DNA of 64,000 nt, taken from NCBI RefSeq assembly GCF_004804275.1, contig NZ_STGI01000021.1, forward strand, positions 1 to 64,000. The letters are read 5' to 3'. Positions within the stretch are counted from its first letter, which is position 1. Every line of letters starts with the position of its first letter. The position numbers and the translations under genes were made by a program. The stretch is from Herbaspirillum sp. ST 5-3 (GTDB lineage: Bacteria; Pseudomonadota; Gammaproteobacteria; Burkholderiales; Burkholderiaceae_D). Under the pieces are notes generated by a model. That model had not been told where the DNA came from and ran no database searches. It saw only the letters and a list, made by a program, of their open reading frames with translations. Below, piece by piece: positions 27,209 to 35,735 of the stretch.

Positions 27209-28891
27209 ATGGAAAAGATTTGGCTTAAGTCCTATCCCCAAGGCGTGCCGGCCGAGATCGACACCAACCGGTATGCATCGCTGACCCACCTGCTGGAAGA
27301 GGCATTCGACAAGTACGCCCAGCGCAATGCCTACGCCTGCATGGGAAAGGTCATGACCTATGCCGAGGTGGACCGCCTCTCGCGGCAGATCGGTGCCTGG
27401 CTGCAAGGCAAGGGCTTGAAGAAGGGCGACCGCGTCGCCCTGATGATGCCGAACGTGCTGCAGTATCCGATTGCGATCGCCGCCGTTCTGCGCGCCGGCT
27501 TTACCGTGGTCAACGTCAATCCGCTGTACACGCCGCGCGAACTGGAACACCAGTTGAACGATTCCGGCGCGAAGGCCATCATCATCCTCGAAAACTTCGC
27601 CACCACGCTGGAACAAGTGCTGGCCAAAACGCGTCTCCAGCACGTGATCGTGGCCAGCATGGGCGACCTGCTGGGCGGCTTCAAGGGCGCGCTGGTCAAT
27701 TTCGTGGTGCGCAAGGTCAAGAAGATGGTGCCGGCCTATTCGCTGCCGCAAGCCGTGTCCTTCAAGCGCGTGCTGGCCGAAAGCGCCCGCATGAGCTTGA
27801 AGCGCGTCAAGCTGAGCCATGACGATATCGCCTTTCTGCAATACACCGGCGGCACCACCGGCGTCTCCAAGGGCGCCGTGCTCACGCACCGCAACGTGAT
27901 CGCCAACGTGCTGCAAAACGAAGCCTGGTCGCAGCCCGCGCTGAAAAACCTGCCGCCCGACGAAGCGCAAACCGTGGTCTGCGCGCTGCCCCTGTACCAC
28001 GTGCTGGCATTGACCGCATGCTGCCTGTTCGGCGCGCGCGCCGGCGCGATGAACATCCTGATCCCGAACCCGCGCGACATGGCAGGCTTCGTCAAGGAAC
28101 TGGCCAAGTACAAGATCAACATCTTCCCCGGCGTGAACACCTTGTACAACGGCCTGCTGAACACGCCGGGCTTCGACAAGCTCGACTTCTCCGCACTCAA
28201 GGTCTGCATCGGCGGCGGCATGGCGGTGCAGAAGGCGGTCAACGACAAATGGCGCAAGGTCACCGGCTGCGCCATCCTCGAAGGCTACGGCCTGTCCGAA
28301 ACCTCGCCGGTCGCCTCCTGCAATCCGGTCGACGCCACCGAATACAGCGGCACCATCGGCCTGCCGATTCCCTCCACCGAAATCGCCATCCTGAACGACG
28401 ACGGCCAGCCAGTGCCGCTCGGCGAAGCCGGCGAAATTGCCATCCGCGGCCCGCAAGTCATGGCCGGTTACTGGAATCGCCCGGACGAGACAGCAAAAGT
28501 GATGACGCCGGAGGGCTTCTTCAAGTCGGGCGACGTCGGCATCATGGACGAGCGTGGCTATGTCAGGATCGTCGATCGCAAGAAAGACATGATCCTCGTC
28601 TCCGGCTTCAATGTTTATCCGAATGAAGTCGAAGGCGTGATCGCATCGCACCCCGGCGTGCTCGAATGCGCCTGCATCGGCGTGCCGGACAAGAACTCCG
28701 GCGAAGCCGTCAAGGTATTCGTGGTGCGCCAGGACCCGTCCCTGACGGAAGAGCAGCTGATGAGCTACTGCAAGACGCAGCTCACCGCCTACAAGAAGCC
28801 GAAATACATCGAATTCCGCGACAGCCTGCCGAAGACCAACGTCGGCAAGATCCTGCGACGCGAATTGCGCGACGAGAAGAAGGCCGCATGA
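27209..28891 (+). CDS. fadD: Long-chain fatty-acid-CoA ligase
   Basis: A 560-residue adenylate-forming enzyme that activates fatty acids to acyl-CoA for beta-oxidation at the inner face of the membrane. AMP-binding motifs are YTGGTTGVSKGAVLTHRN near residues 212-229, EGYGLSETSPV, SGDVGIMDERGYVRIVDRKK and the C-terminal KTNVGKILRRELR carrying the catalytic Lys. Length and sequence style match FadD. ATG 27209 is used; a GAGAACCGAGACAAAG purine run serves as ribosome site. It ends in a good terminator and is followed by an AraC-type regulator. Confidence 0.92.
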   Translation: MEKIWLKSYPQGVPAEIDTNRYASLTHLLEEAFDKYAQRNAYACMGKVMTYAEVDRLSRQIGAWLQGKGLKKGDRVALMMPNVLQYPIAIAAVLRAGFTVVNVNPLYTPRELEHQLNDSGAKAIIILENFATTLEQVLAKTRLQHVIVASMGDLLGGFKGALVNFVVRKVKKMVPAYSLPQAVSFKRVLAESARMSLKRVKLSHDDIAFLQYTGGTTGVSKGAVLTHRNVIANVLQNEAWSQPALKNLPPDEAQTVVCALPLYHVLALTACCLFGARAGAMNILIPNPRDMAGFVKELAKYKINIFPGVNTLYNGLLNTPGFDKLDFSALKVCIGGGMAVQKAVNDKWRKVTGCAILEGYGLSETSPVASCNPVDATEYSGTIGLPIPSTEIAILNDDGQPVPLGEAGEIAIRGPQVMAGYWNRPDETAKVMTPEGFFKSGDVGIMDERGYVRIVDRKKDMILVSGFNVYPNEVEGVIASHPGVLECACIGVPDKNSGEAVKVFVVRQDPSLTEEQLMSYCKTQLTAYKKPKYIEFRDSLPKTNVGKILRRELRDEKKAA

Positions 28892-28938
28892 GCGAATTGC
28901 GGACCCGTATCGAATAACAAGGCAGCACCCTTCCTTTT

Positions 28939-28967
28939 AACCGCCTGCGCACCAGGCGGTTTTTTTT
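28939..28967 (+). terminator. Rho-independent terminator after fadD
   Basis: AACCGCCTG (28939-28947) pairs perfectly with CAGGCGGTT (28953-28961) around a 5-nt loop, followed by a run of seven or eight T. Confidence 0.9.
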
Positions 28968-29077
28968 CGCCCCGGCCGGGGCGGCGGATTGCCCGCCGAG
29001 TTGATCCACGGTATAACTTGCATCACGACCAGCGCGGCCACATAAGCGCTGGGTGATGAAAGAGGGGACCGCAATCA

Positions 29078-30121
29078 ATGAGTGGACGAACGACTTCCGC
29101 ATCCTGGGTCAGGGGCATCGCCGGACGCCTGAAGAGCGCCGGCCTGGATGTGCATGCCTTGTTCGACGAAGCGCAACTCGACCTCGCGGCGCTGGACAAT
29201 CCCGACACGCGCTACGCGACCGAAAAGATCAGCCTGCTGTGGGAACTCGCCGCGGCCCGCTCCGGCGACCCGACGATCGGCCTCGCGCTCGCGCCGGTGA
29301 TGCAGCCGGCCGGCTTCGATGTCGTCGCCTACGCCATGATGACCTGCAAGAACCTGCAGGAAGGCCTGCGCTTCCTGGTGCGCTACCAGCGCATCGTCAG
29401 CGATGCGGTGTCCGTGTCGCTGCAGGAAGAACAGCGCGGCTGCTGGGTGTGTATCGAACTGCCCGGCGGCAGACGGCCGGAGCCGCCTTCGCGCGTCGAG
29501 TTCGTGCTCACCACGCTGCTCACCTTTTTCCGCTGGAGCACCGGGCAAGCCATTCGCCCGCTGGCAGTCGAATTTGCCCATCCCGCACCCGGCGCGGCGC
29601 AAACCTATCGCGATGTGTTCGAATGCCCGGTCGGCTTCGACGCACCCGCGCATCGCATGCTGTTTTCGCATGCCGACCTCGCCCTGCCGCCGCAAGCCGC
29701 CAATCCCATGCTCGCCGAATTGCACGACCGCTATGCACGCGAGCACCTCGCCCGCATGGGCAGCGTGCGGACCAGCGTCAGAACACGCGAGCTGATCATC
29801 CGTCATCTGCCCAACGGCGACCCCGCGCGCGGCGACATCGCCGGTGCGCTGTGCATGAGCGAGCGCACCCTGCAACGCCGCCTGCAGGAAGAAGGCACAT
29901 CCTTTCACCAGATCGTCGACGACACGCGACGCGAGCTGGCGCAGCGCTACCTCGGCCAGCAGCGCCTCACGCTCGCACAAGCCGCCTGCCTGCTCGGCTT
30001 CACCGACCGCAGCACCTTCAGTCGCGCCTGCAAGCGCTGGTTCAACCTCACGCCTACCGAGTATCGGCATCGCATGATCGTCGAAAGCGATCGACCGACA
30101 TCGGTCGTTGCGGGGAGATGA
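29078..30121 (+). CDS. AraC-family regulator (paralogue of 47422-48450)
   Basis: A 347-residue regulator with an Arabinose_bd-type sensor (ALFDEAQLDLAALDNPDTRY, EKISLLWELAAARSGDP) and a C-terminal double helix-turn-helix (IAGALCMSERTLQRRLQEEG, LAQAACLLGFTDRSTFSRAC). Sequence similarity to the 47422-48450 product runs over the whole length. Both paralogues follow acyl-CoA ligase genes, so control of fatty-acid or acyl-ester use is a reasonable inference. ATG 29078 was chosen because homology with the paralogue begins there. Confidence 0.85.
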   Translation: MSGRTTSASWVRGIAGRLKSAGLDVHALFDEAQLDLAALDNPDTRYATEKISLLWELAAARSGDPTIGLALAPVMQPAGFDVVAYAMMTCKNLQEGLRFLVRYQRIVSDAVSVSLQEEQRGCWVCIELPGGRRPEPPSRVEFVLTTLLTFFRWSTGQAIRPLAVEFAHPAPGAAQTYRDVFECPVGFDAPAHRMLFSHADLALPPQAANPMLAELHDRYAREHLARMGSVRTSVRTRELIIRHLPNGDPARGDIAGALCMSERTLQRRLQEEGTSFHQIVDDTRRELAQRYLGQQRLTLAQAACLLGFTDRSTFSRACKRWFNLTPTEYRHRMIVESDRPTSVVAGR

Positions 30122-30512
30122 TCAGTGGCGAGATCTGCCGGAGTGCTGCCCATATTCATGGGATGGCGCAGGCAATGGACGCGGATTTACCATCGCGCGC
30201 AGTAGACGTGTGCGTCCTCTGTGCGTAAGCTGTAATGCTTGTCGCGAATGCAACGCCGGGCTTGATCGAGCAGCTTGCGAGGTCTGTGCGGAACAGGCGA
30301 AGCAGGATGGATCGCATACACGGAAGCTGTCTGCCTTTCCCGTTTATTTAATACTGTGCAAACCTTGGGTATATTGCCAGAAGCTAGACGTAGCAAGGGC
30401 TGCGGCGGAATTGGTGAGCCTAGATAGGTGGACAGTTCGCCGGGTTAGAAAGAAATTTTTTCACCCCAATTGAAGTTCGGCCCAATAGGACTCCGCCATA
30501 GCAGGAGCAGTT
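30122..30512. other. Left edge of accessory island, no confident gene
   Basis: 391 nt between the AraC gene and the HEPN-type gene, visibly less GC-rich than the left flank. A 121-codon frame at 30108-30473 overlaps the AraC stop, is Cys/Arg-rich and has no domain or ribosome site, so it is not called. A GGGTTAGAAAG string lies near 30441-30451. The gene that follows has AGGAGCAG before its ATG. Confidence 0.4.
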
Positions 30513-31322
30513 ATGTCATCGAACATCGAACGTTTCAAGAAAGACCTTGCAAAGCTCGTTAATAAGGGCAACGCCTTGCACATGGCTATGCAACTGAATT
30601 GCTTCCCGAAGGAATTCAAGGCTCAGCTGAAAGAACAGTTGAAAGACAAAACAGACGAGTTCATTAAGGAGCTGCCTTCTTTCAATACGGAATACCAAAG
30701 TTGGTACTCCGAAGCGCTGGCTCTACTTCGCCAAGTGTTGCCTGACAGGGTTGCCGATTTCTCAAGGCATTACGAAAAGCCAAAGACTCGAAAAGAAATC
30801 ACGTACGAGAATTACCGGATTGAAGACTATCTCCAAGGCCTGAACGTCACTCGTGGTACATACAAAGAGAAAGTCGTTGGCCAAGATGCAGCGATCCCCC
30901 AGTTTCGCCAACAGTTGGCGATTGTCGAAGCCGCGCAAGCGAGGTTTGAGAGTTCTCTCTTTGACATCCGGTATATCGTGCAAGCGGATCTAATGGATTC
31001 CGAACTGGCGGCCGCGGAGCATCTTGCCAAGTCAAAGTTCTTCCGGGCGGCTGGGGCGGTAGCGGGGGTTGTCCTTGAGCGTCACTTGGGGCAGGTGTGT
31101 ACAGATCGTCAACTAACAATCGCAAAGAAGAACCCGACGATCGGCGACTTCAATGAGGCGCTAAAAGCGGGAAACATAATCGATATTCCTCAATGGCGAT
31201 TCATTCAGCACCTTGCGGACATTAGGAACATATGCGACCACGCTAAGACGCCGGACCCTACGGCTGAACAAGTATCAGACCTGCTGTCAGGCGTGAAAAA
31301 GGTCGTTAAAACGGTCTTCTAG
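30513..31322 (+). CDS. HEPN-type (Rx4H) accessory protein, candidate defence gene
   Basis: A 269-residue soluble protein with a Lys/Glu-rich helical N-terminal part and a C-terminal all-helical domain (~165-269). The end of that domain holds RNICDH at residues 238-243, the Rx4-6H signature of HEPN ribonucleases, preceded by AAGAVAGVVLERHLGQVC and DIPQWRFIQHLADI. HEPN proteins include toxins, Abi proteins and RNases of defence systems. No antitoxin-like gene is paired with it. Codon use is less GC-biased than its surroundings. AGGAGCAG precedes the ATG. An attC-like site starts 7 nt after the stop, suggesting an integron gene cassette. Confidence 0.65.
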   Translation: MSSNIERFKKDLAKLVNKGNALHMAMQLNCFPKEFKAQLKEQLKDKTDEFIKELPSFNTEYQSWYSEALALLRQVLPDRVADFSRHYEKPKTRKEITYENYRIEDYLQGLNVTRGTYKEKVVGQDAAIPQFRQQLAIVEAAQARFESSLFDIRYIVQADLMDSELAAAEHLAKSKFFRAAGAVAGVVLERHLGQVCTDRQLTIAKKNPTIGDFNEALKAGNIIDIPQWRFIQHLADIRNICDHAKTPDPTAEQVSDLLSGVKKVVKTVF

Positions 31323-31328
31323 CAAATG

Positions 31329-31413
31329 GCCGAACAAGTTGCTGAACCCGACGCCGGAAAGCTCTGCACTTTTTCATGCTGCGGCAGCGGCGCGGGTTAG
31401 CTAATCGTTATAA
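31329..31413 (+). other. attC-like integron recombination site
   Basis: An 85-nt imperfect palindrome right after the HEPN-type gene. Left arm: R'' GCCGAAC (31329-31335), 5-nt spacer, L'' GCTGAACCCGACGCCG (31341-31356). Right arm: L' CGGCGCGGGTTAGC (31388-31401), 5-nt spacer TAATC, R' GTTATAA (31407-31413). The arms pair over GCT, AACCCG and CGCCG, leaving two extrahelical bases (G31344, A31351) on the left arm only. Equal unpaired spacers and an AAC/GTT core are the attC architecture. The R boxes deviate from RYYYAAC/GTTRRRY. Confidence 0.55.
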
Positions 31414-31435
31414 GCATTTCAGGAATATTGAAATT

Positions 31436-31918
31436 ATGCAGTGTCGGAAACTTATCCTGCTGGTATGGACGTCGCTTGTTTTAGCAGGCTGCGCAACGAC
31501 TGGTCCCATTTTTTCTCCTTACGGAGGGGCACGTGCAGAGCAAGGTGTTGTGTATGTTTACCGACCCGAGGCAAGGGGCCTGGCGATTCTTTCCGCCGAA
31601 ATTGAGATGGATGGAAGGTTGGCAGCAGTGCTGAAAAATGGTGAGTATGCCGCCATTCCAATCGATGCTGGTCCACATACAATCACCCATCGTTGGAAGG
31701 CTGGATTATTAGGTAACTCAACGCTCGAAAATAGGCCCATAACAATGTTAATGAACGCTACTCAACGCAAGGAGTACTACGTTCGCCTTGGGATGGACAG
31801 CTCTTGGAGCAGCTCAGGATTAAAGGTGCACAACCAGTGGCAATGGGATTTAAGAGAGGTGACCGTGTCCGACGCAATGAATGAGATAAAGGCGTGTCGT
31901 CTCGGCGAAATCCGATAG
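31436..31918 (+). CDS. DUF2846-like lipoprotein
   Basis: A 160-residue lipoprotein: signal LILLVWTSLVLAGC with lipobox LAGC, then the DUF2846 pattern EQGVVYVYRPEARGLAILSA, GEYAAIPIDAGPHTITHRWK. Members are small envelope proteins of unknown function. ATG 31436 has AGGAA upstream. Its start lies 23 nt after the attC-like site, the spacing expected of the next cassette gene, but no attC is visible after it because a transposase remnant begins there. It sits in the less GC-rich island. Confidence 0.75.
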   Translation: MQCRKLILLVWTSLVLAGCATTGPIFSPYGGARAEQGVVYVYRPEARGLAILSAEIEMDGRLAAVLKNGEYAAIPIDAGPHTITHRWKAGLLGNSTLENRPITMLMNATQRKEYYVRLGMDSSWSSSGLKVHNQWQWDLREVTVSDAMNEIKACRLGEIR

Positions 31919-31944
31919 AACTCAATACCCTCGACACCCCGCGA

Positions 31945-32127
31945 CGCGGGAGGGTAGGCTGAAGCGCCGGTGTCGTCGTTGCGAAACCGAGCATCGAAGC
32001 TGGAGAGGTCCATTTCATGGTCGAGCAGATGGTTCAGCGCATGCTCGAACGTGCCGGGTAACAGCTGCCGGGCCAGATCGACCGGCAGGAAGCGTGGGCT
32101 GGTGTCGATATGCTTGTAACGGGCCAC
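31945..32127 (-). pseudogene. IS1182-type transposase, 5' remnant
   Basis: On the minus strand a GTG at 32127 (GGAG upstream) opens RYKHIDTSPRFLPVDLARQL and runs through LNHLLDHEMDLSSFDARFRN to DDTGASAYPPA, the recognisable N-terminus of IS1182-family DDE transposases. Similarity stops after about 60 residues; the frame then reads unrelated sequence into the 3' end of the lipoprotein gene. The rest of the element is absent, so this is a truncated insertion sequence. Confidence 0.75.
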
Positions 32128-32189
32128 GGGCGGATCTCCTTGTTCCTCCTATAGACTGGTTATTGTGATAACAGTTCGGCCGTGGCAAG

Positions 32190-32918
32190 ATGCAGAGATA
32201 CTTTTATACAGCTTCGTTAGCCGTCTTGATGCCCATGCGTTCGCAATTTCATCGTCAAACTGAAATAGCTCGTATACGTGCCGAGCTGGAGCTGAAAGGC
32301 TTACCTCGCCTCAAAATGCTGCTCATCATCACGCTTACTGGCGGTGCAGGTTTTCTTGCTTCGTTTTCGATGCTCCGCTGTTGCGTAACGTCAATGGCCA
32401 CTCGCTATCCTCTGTCCATTGCCATCGCCTATGTCGTATTCCTATTTTTTCTCTGGCTTTGGCTCAGAACGTCTGCCGAGGATTACACCGATTTCCCAGA
32501 TCTTTCTGGCATTCCAACTTGCCGGAATGTTCCGGCCGATTGCTCAGAGGTTCACTCGATGGCGTCGGCCGATGGCGGATCAATATCCGACACAATTGGT
32601 GCAGCCGCCAGCGCGGATGAAGTCGCAATTCCTCTTCTCGTTTTGTTAGTGGTCGGGGCATTGCTGCTCTCATCGCTCTGGATCGTTTATACGGCGCCGA
32701 CGCTATTTGCCGAATTGCTGGTTGACGGAGCGCTTTCCGCTAGCCTTTACCGAAGGCTTCGGGGCCTCGACACCCAGCATTGGTTGGCCACTGCTATCAG
32801 TCGTACTATCTGGCCGTTCGTCATAGCGGCGGTCATCGCCGGTTTCGGCGGTAAGGCTCTACAGTTTTACGTTCCCACAGCCCACTCACTTGGCGAGGTA
32901 ATACACTGGCATGAGTGA
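32190..32918 (+). CDS. Unknown membrane protein of the island
   Basis: Up to 242 residues with about four membrane helices: LLIITLTGGAGFLASFSMLR, LSIAIAYVVFLFFLWLWL, VAIPLLVLLVVGALLLSSLW and WPFVIAAVIAGFGGKALQFY, with a Ser/Asp-rich loop between the second and third. No catalytic motif is seen. ATG 32190 is the longest start, but ATG 32229 fits better: it lies just after a CGTTAGCC string and begins near the conserved-looking TEIARIRAELELKGLPRLKM. Neither has a good ribosome site. The gene is orphan, in the less GC-rich island beside a transposase remnant. Confidence 0.6.
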   Translation: MQRYFYTASLAVLMPMRSQFHRQTEIARIRAELELKGLPRLKMLLIITLTGGAGFLASFSMLRCCVTSMATRYPLSIAIAYVVFLFFLWLWLRTSAEDYTDFPDLSGIPTCRNVPADCSEVHSMASADGGSISDTIGAAASADEVAIPLLVLLVVGALLLSSLWIVYTAPTLFAELLVDGALSASLYRRLRGLDTQHWLATAISRTIWPFVIAAVIAGFGGKALQFYVPTAHSLGEVIHWHE

Positions 32919-33272
32919 GCAGACGGCTAACCTCTCGTATATGGACTCCCCTCAAAGTGCAAAAAACTGACCGATAGAGCCGGCATGAGGGATAAGCCTG
33001 CAATCGACTGTCCGGCATCTATGATGGGCTCATTGGCAGCCCGTGCCGACACGGAATCTGCGTCACCGCTGCGCTTCATCTTTTTTTACGAAAAAGTTGA
33101 AGCCCACGCCAAGGCACTCCACAAATAGCCTGCCTGAAAATAATTCCGATCAGCTCACCAGTCCCGCCGTTTTAAATGCAAGCAATATATTCCCGTAGCG
33201 AACTGGCAACTGTCCGATCGTGAGCCGACTGCGCTGATACAATGACCCGCTTTCGCTTCACCGGTTTTCCGC
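32919..33272. other. Right edge of accessory island
   Basis: 354 nt before rep. A 35-codon frame near 33021-33128 has no support. A GATACAATG string near 33236 may be part of the rep promoter. No repeat or RNA gene was found. Confidence 0.4.
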
Positions 33273-35330
33273 ATGTCACACGCCCCGCATAACGTCGCTC
33301 ATGGAATGAATCGCCCGCAGCGCGAAGCCGTCAATTACATGGATGGACCTTGCTTGGTGCTGGCCGGTGCCGGTTCCGGCAAGACGCGCGTGATCACGCA
33401 AAAGATCGCGAACCTGATCGAGCAATGCGGCTACGACGCGAAGAACATCGCGGCCGTCACTTTCACCAACAAGGCTGCGCTGGAAATGCAGGAGCGCATC
33501 GCCAAGCTGCTGAAGGAACCGAAGGAAGCGAAGCATCTTACCGTCTGCACCTTCCACTCGCTGGGCGTGCAGATCCTGCGCCGCGAAGCGAAGGAACTCG
33601 GGCTCAAGGACCGCTTCTCCATCATGGATAGCGACGATTGTTTTTCGCTGGTGCAGGATCTGGCCTGCACTACCGACAAGCAGTTGATCCGGCGCATACA
33701 GACCGCGATGTCGCTGTGGAAGAACGGCCTGGTCGATCCCGACACCGCATTGAAGCAGGCGGTCACCGAAGACGAAGCGCAGGCCGCGCGCATCTACCGC
33801 AACTACGTTGCCACGCTGTCGTCCTATCAGGCGGTCGACTTCGACGATCTGATCCGCCTGCCGGTCGAGCTGTTCCGCAGCAATGAGGAAGTGCGCGATC
33901 GCTGGCAGCGCAAACTGCGCTACCTGCTGGTCGATGAATACCAGGACACCAACACCTGCCAGTACGAACTGGTCAAGCTGCTGGTCACCGGCCTCGGCAA
34001 GAAGCCGATGTTCACAGCAGTGGGCGACGACGACCAGGCGATCTACGCATGGCGCGGCGCGACCATTGAAAACCTCAAGCAGTTGCAGGTCGATTTCCCC
34101 GATCTGAAAGTGATCAAGCTGGAGCAGAACTACCGCTCCTCGACGCGCATCCTGCAAGCGGCGAACGCCGTCATCGGCAACAATCCTAAGCTGTTCGAAA
34201 AGCAGCTCTGGTCGGAGCACGGCCTCGGCGATCCGGTCAAGGTGATGGCGATGCAGGACGACGAGCAGGAAGCGGAGCAGGTCGCGATCATGATCTCCGC
34301 GCACAAGTTCGAACGGCGCGCCAAGTTTTCCGATTACGCGATCCTCTATCGCGGCAACCATCAGGCGCGCGTGATCGAAACCGCGCTGCGCAAGGAACGC
34401 ATTCCCTACACCATCTCCGGCGGGCAGAGCTTCTTCGACCGCGCCGAGATCAAGGACATCGTGTCCTACCTGCGGCTGGTCGCGAATGAGGATGACGATC
34501 CCGCCTTCATCCGCGCCGTCACCACGCCCAAGCGCGGCGTCGGCCAGTCCACGCTGGAGGCGCTCGGTGCGTTCGCCGGCCAATGGCAATGCTCGCTGTT
34601 CGAGGCGGTGTTCAAGGGCGGCATCGAAGCCAAGCTGGCCGACCGCCAGCTCAACCCGCTGCGCGAATTCTGCCACTTCATCAACGGCCTCGAAGCGCGC
34701 GCCTCCAAGCGCGGCGAAGACGCCGCCGAACTGCTCGACGAGATGATGAAAGAGATTCACTACGAATCCTATCTCTACGAAACCTTCGACGAGCGTCAGG
34801 CGCAATCGAAGTGGCAGAACGTGCTCGACTTCACCACCTGGCTGAAGGAGAAGGGCACCGGCGGCAAGGACGGCAGCGGTGAAGAAAAGAGCCTGCTCGA
34901 ACTGACGCAGATGGTCGCGCTGATGACCATGCTGGAAGGGAAGGATGAAGAGCCCGACGCGGTGCGCATGTCGACCCTGCACGCGTCGAAGGGGCTGGAA
35001 TTCCCGCACGTGTTCCTGGTCGGCGTGGAAGAAGGCATCCTGCCGCACAAGGGCGATCCGGATGCGCCGATCGACACGCTGGCCGCGCGCATCGAGGAAG
35101 AGCGCCGATTGATGTATGTCGGCATCACGCGCGCGCAGCGCAGCCTGCATGTCACCTGGTGCAAGAAGCGCAAGCGCGCGCGAGAGAGCGTGAACTGCGA
35201 TCCTTCACGCTTCATCAAGGAGATGAAGCTGGACGAGGGCGATGCAGTGCCGAAGGAAGATGAAGTGCTGACGCCGCAGGACCGTCTGGCGAATCTGAAA
35301 GCCTTGCTCGCGAAACCGAAGGTGGCGTGA
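33273..35330 (+). CDS. rep: ATP-dependent DNA helicase Rep (UvrD/Rep family)
   Basis: A 685-residue SF1A helicase that unwinds 3'-5' and clears proteins ahead of replication forks. Motifs: VLAGAGSGKT (I) near residues 28-37, AVTFTNKAALEM (Ia), LLVDEYQDTN (II) near 218, VGDDDQAIYAWRGA (III) near 250, LEQNYRSSTRI (IV), and RMSTLHASKGLEFPHVFLVG (V) with LMYVGITRAQ (VI) near the end. Length matches Rep. ATG 33273 is used; an ATG at 33306 (MNRPQREAV) is the position typical of Rep and remains possible. Confidence 0.92.
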   Translation: MSHAPHNVAHGMNRPQREAVNYMDGPCLVLAGAGSGKTRVITQKIANLIEQCGYDAKNIAAVTFTNKAALEMQERIAKLLKEPKEAKHLTVCTFHSLGVQILRREAKELGLKDRFSIMDSDDCFSLVQDLACTTDKQLIRRIQTAMSLWKNGLVDPDTALKQAVTEDEAQAARIYRNYVATLSSYQAVDFDDLIRLPVELFRSNEEVRDRWQRKLRYLLVDEYQDTNTCQYELVKLLVTGLGKKPMFTAVGDDDQAIYAWRGATIENLKQLQVDFPDLKVIKLEQNYRSSTRILQAANAVIGNNPKLFEKQLWSEHGLGDPVKVMAMQDDEQEAEQVAIMISAHKFERRAKFSDYAILYRGNHQARVIETALRKERIPYTISGGQSFFDRAEIKDIVSYLRLVANEDDDPAFIRAVTTPKRGVGQSTLEALGAFAGQWQCSLFEAVFKGGIEAKLADRQLNPLREFCHFINGLEARASKRGEDAAELLDEMMKEIHYESYLYETFDERQAQSKWQNVLDFTTWLKEKGTGGKDGSGEEKSLLELTQMVALMTMLEGKDEEPDAVRMSTLHASKGLEFPHVFLVGVEEGILPHKGDPDAPIDTLAARIEEERRLMYVGITRAQRSLHVTWCKKRKRARESVNCDPSRFIKEMKLDEGDAVPKEDEVLTPQDRLANLKALLAKPKVA

Positions 35331-35347
35331 TCGGACCTTCGAGGCCG

Positions 35348-35506
35348 TCAGCAGCGCCCCTTCTTGGCCTGTCCGGGAGGACAGTGATAGGGGCCGGGCT
35401 GGCCGCCGCCCGAGATCACCACTTGCGCGGACGGATATTCCGGCACGACGACGCATCCGGAACTGCAAAGGGTGACCACGGTAATTAGTACCACAAGATA
35501 TTTCAT
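35348..35506 (-). CDS. Small lipoprotein
   Basis: A 52-residue lipoprotein: signal KYLVVLITVVTLCSSGC with lipobox SSGC, then a short Pro/Gly-rich tail PYHCPPGQAKKGRC. It resembles small envelope lipoproteins of Burkholderiales with a PPGQAKKG ending. It converges on rep with a 17-nt gap. Function unknown. Confidence 0.65.
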   Translation of the reverse strand: MKYLVVLITVVTLCSSGCVVVPEYPSAQVVISGGGQPGPYHCPPGQAKKGRC

Positions 35507-35735
35507 GTCTTTAACAAGCTTGCAATGGTTTGGAAGCGGCTGTCCCTGCTTTCGCAAGCCAGTCGGTAGCGAGCAGCGACGATAACGGCGCACTTTCCGT
35601 GGGTCAATTGCGGAAAGGGAAAGTTACATTTCCCGGCAGCGTCGATGGCCCATACGATTTATTTCCGTACGGAACTAAATTGAAGCGTCCCCTATCCAAG
35701 TTTGATACAAGCATGCACACGCACGGGGACTCTTC

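Noticed and set aside
27062-28651. 529-codon minus-strand frame
   Set aside because: Antisense of fadD, composition typical of a shadow frame.
30108-30473. 121-codon frame in the island's left edge
   Set aside because: Overlaps the AraC stop, lacks a ribosome site, and its composition changes along the frame with no recognisable domain.
32918-33000. Possible second attC (GGCTAAC ... GATAAGCC)
   Set aside because: Only a short, mismatched stem can be drawn and the spacer and extrahelical-base pattern is missing.
33021-33128. 35-codon frame starting MMGSLAARADTE before rep
   Set aside because: No ribosome site and no support beyond being open.
33276-35150. 624-codon minus-strand frame
   Set aside because: Antisense shadow of rep without ribosome site or motifs.
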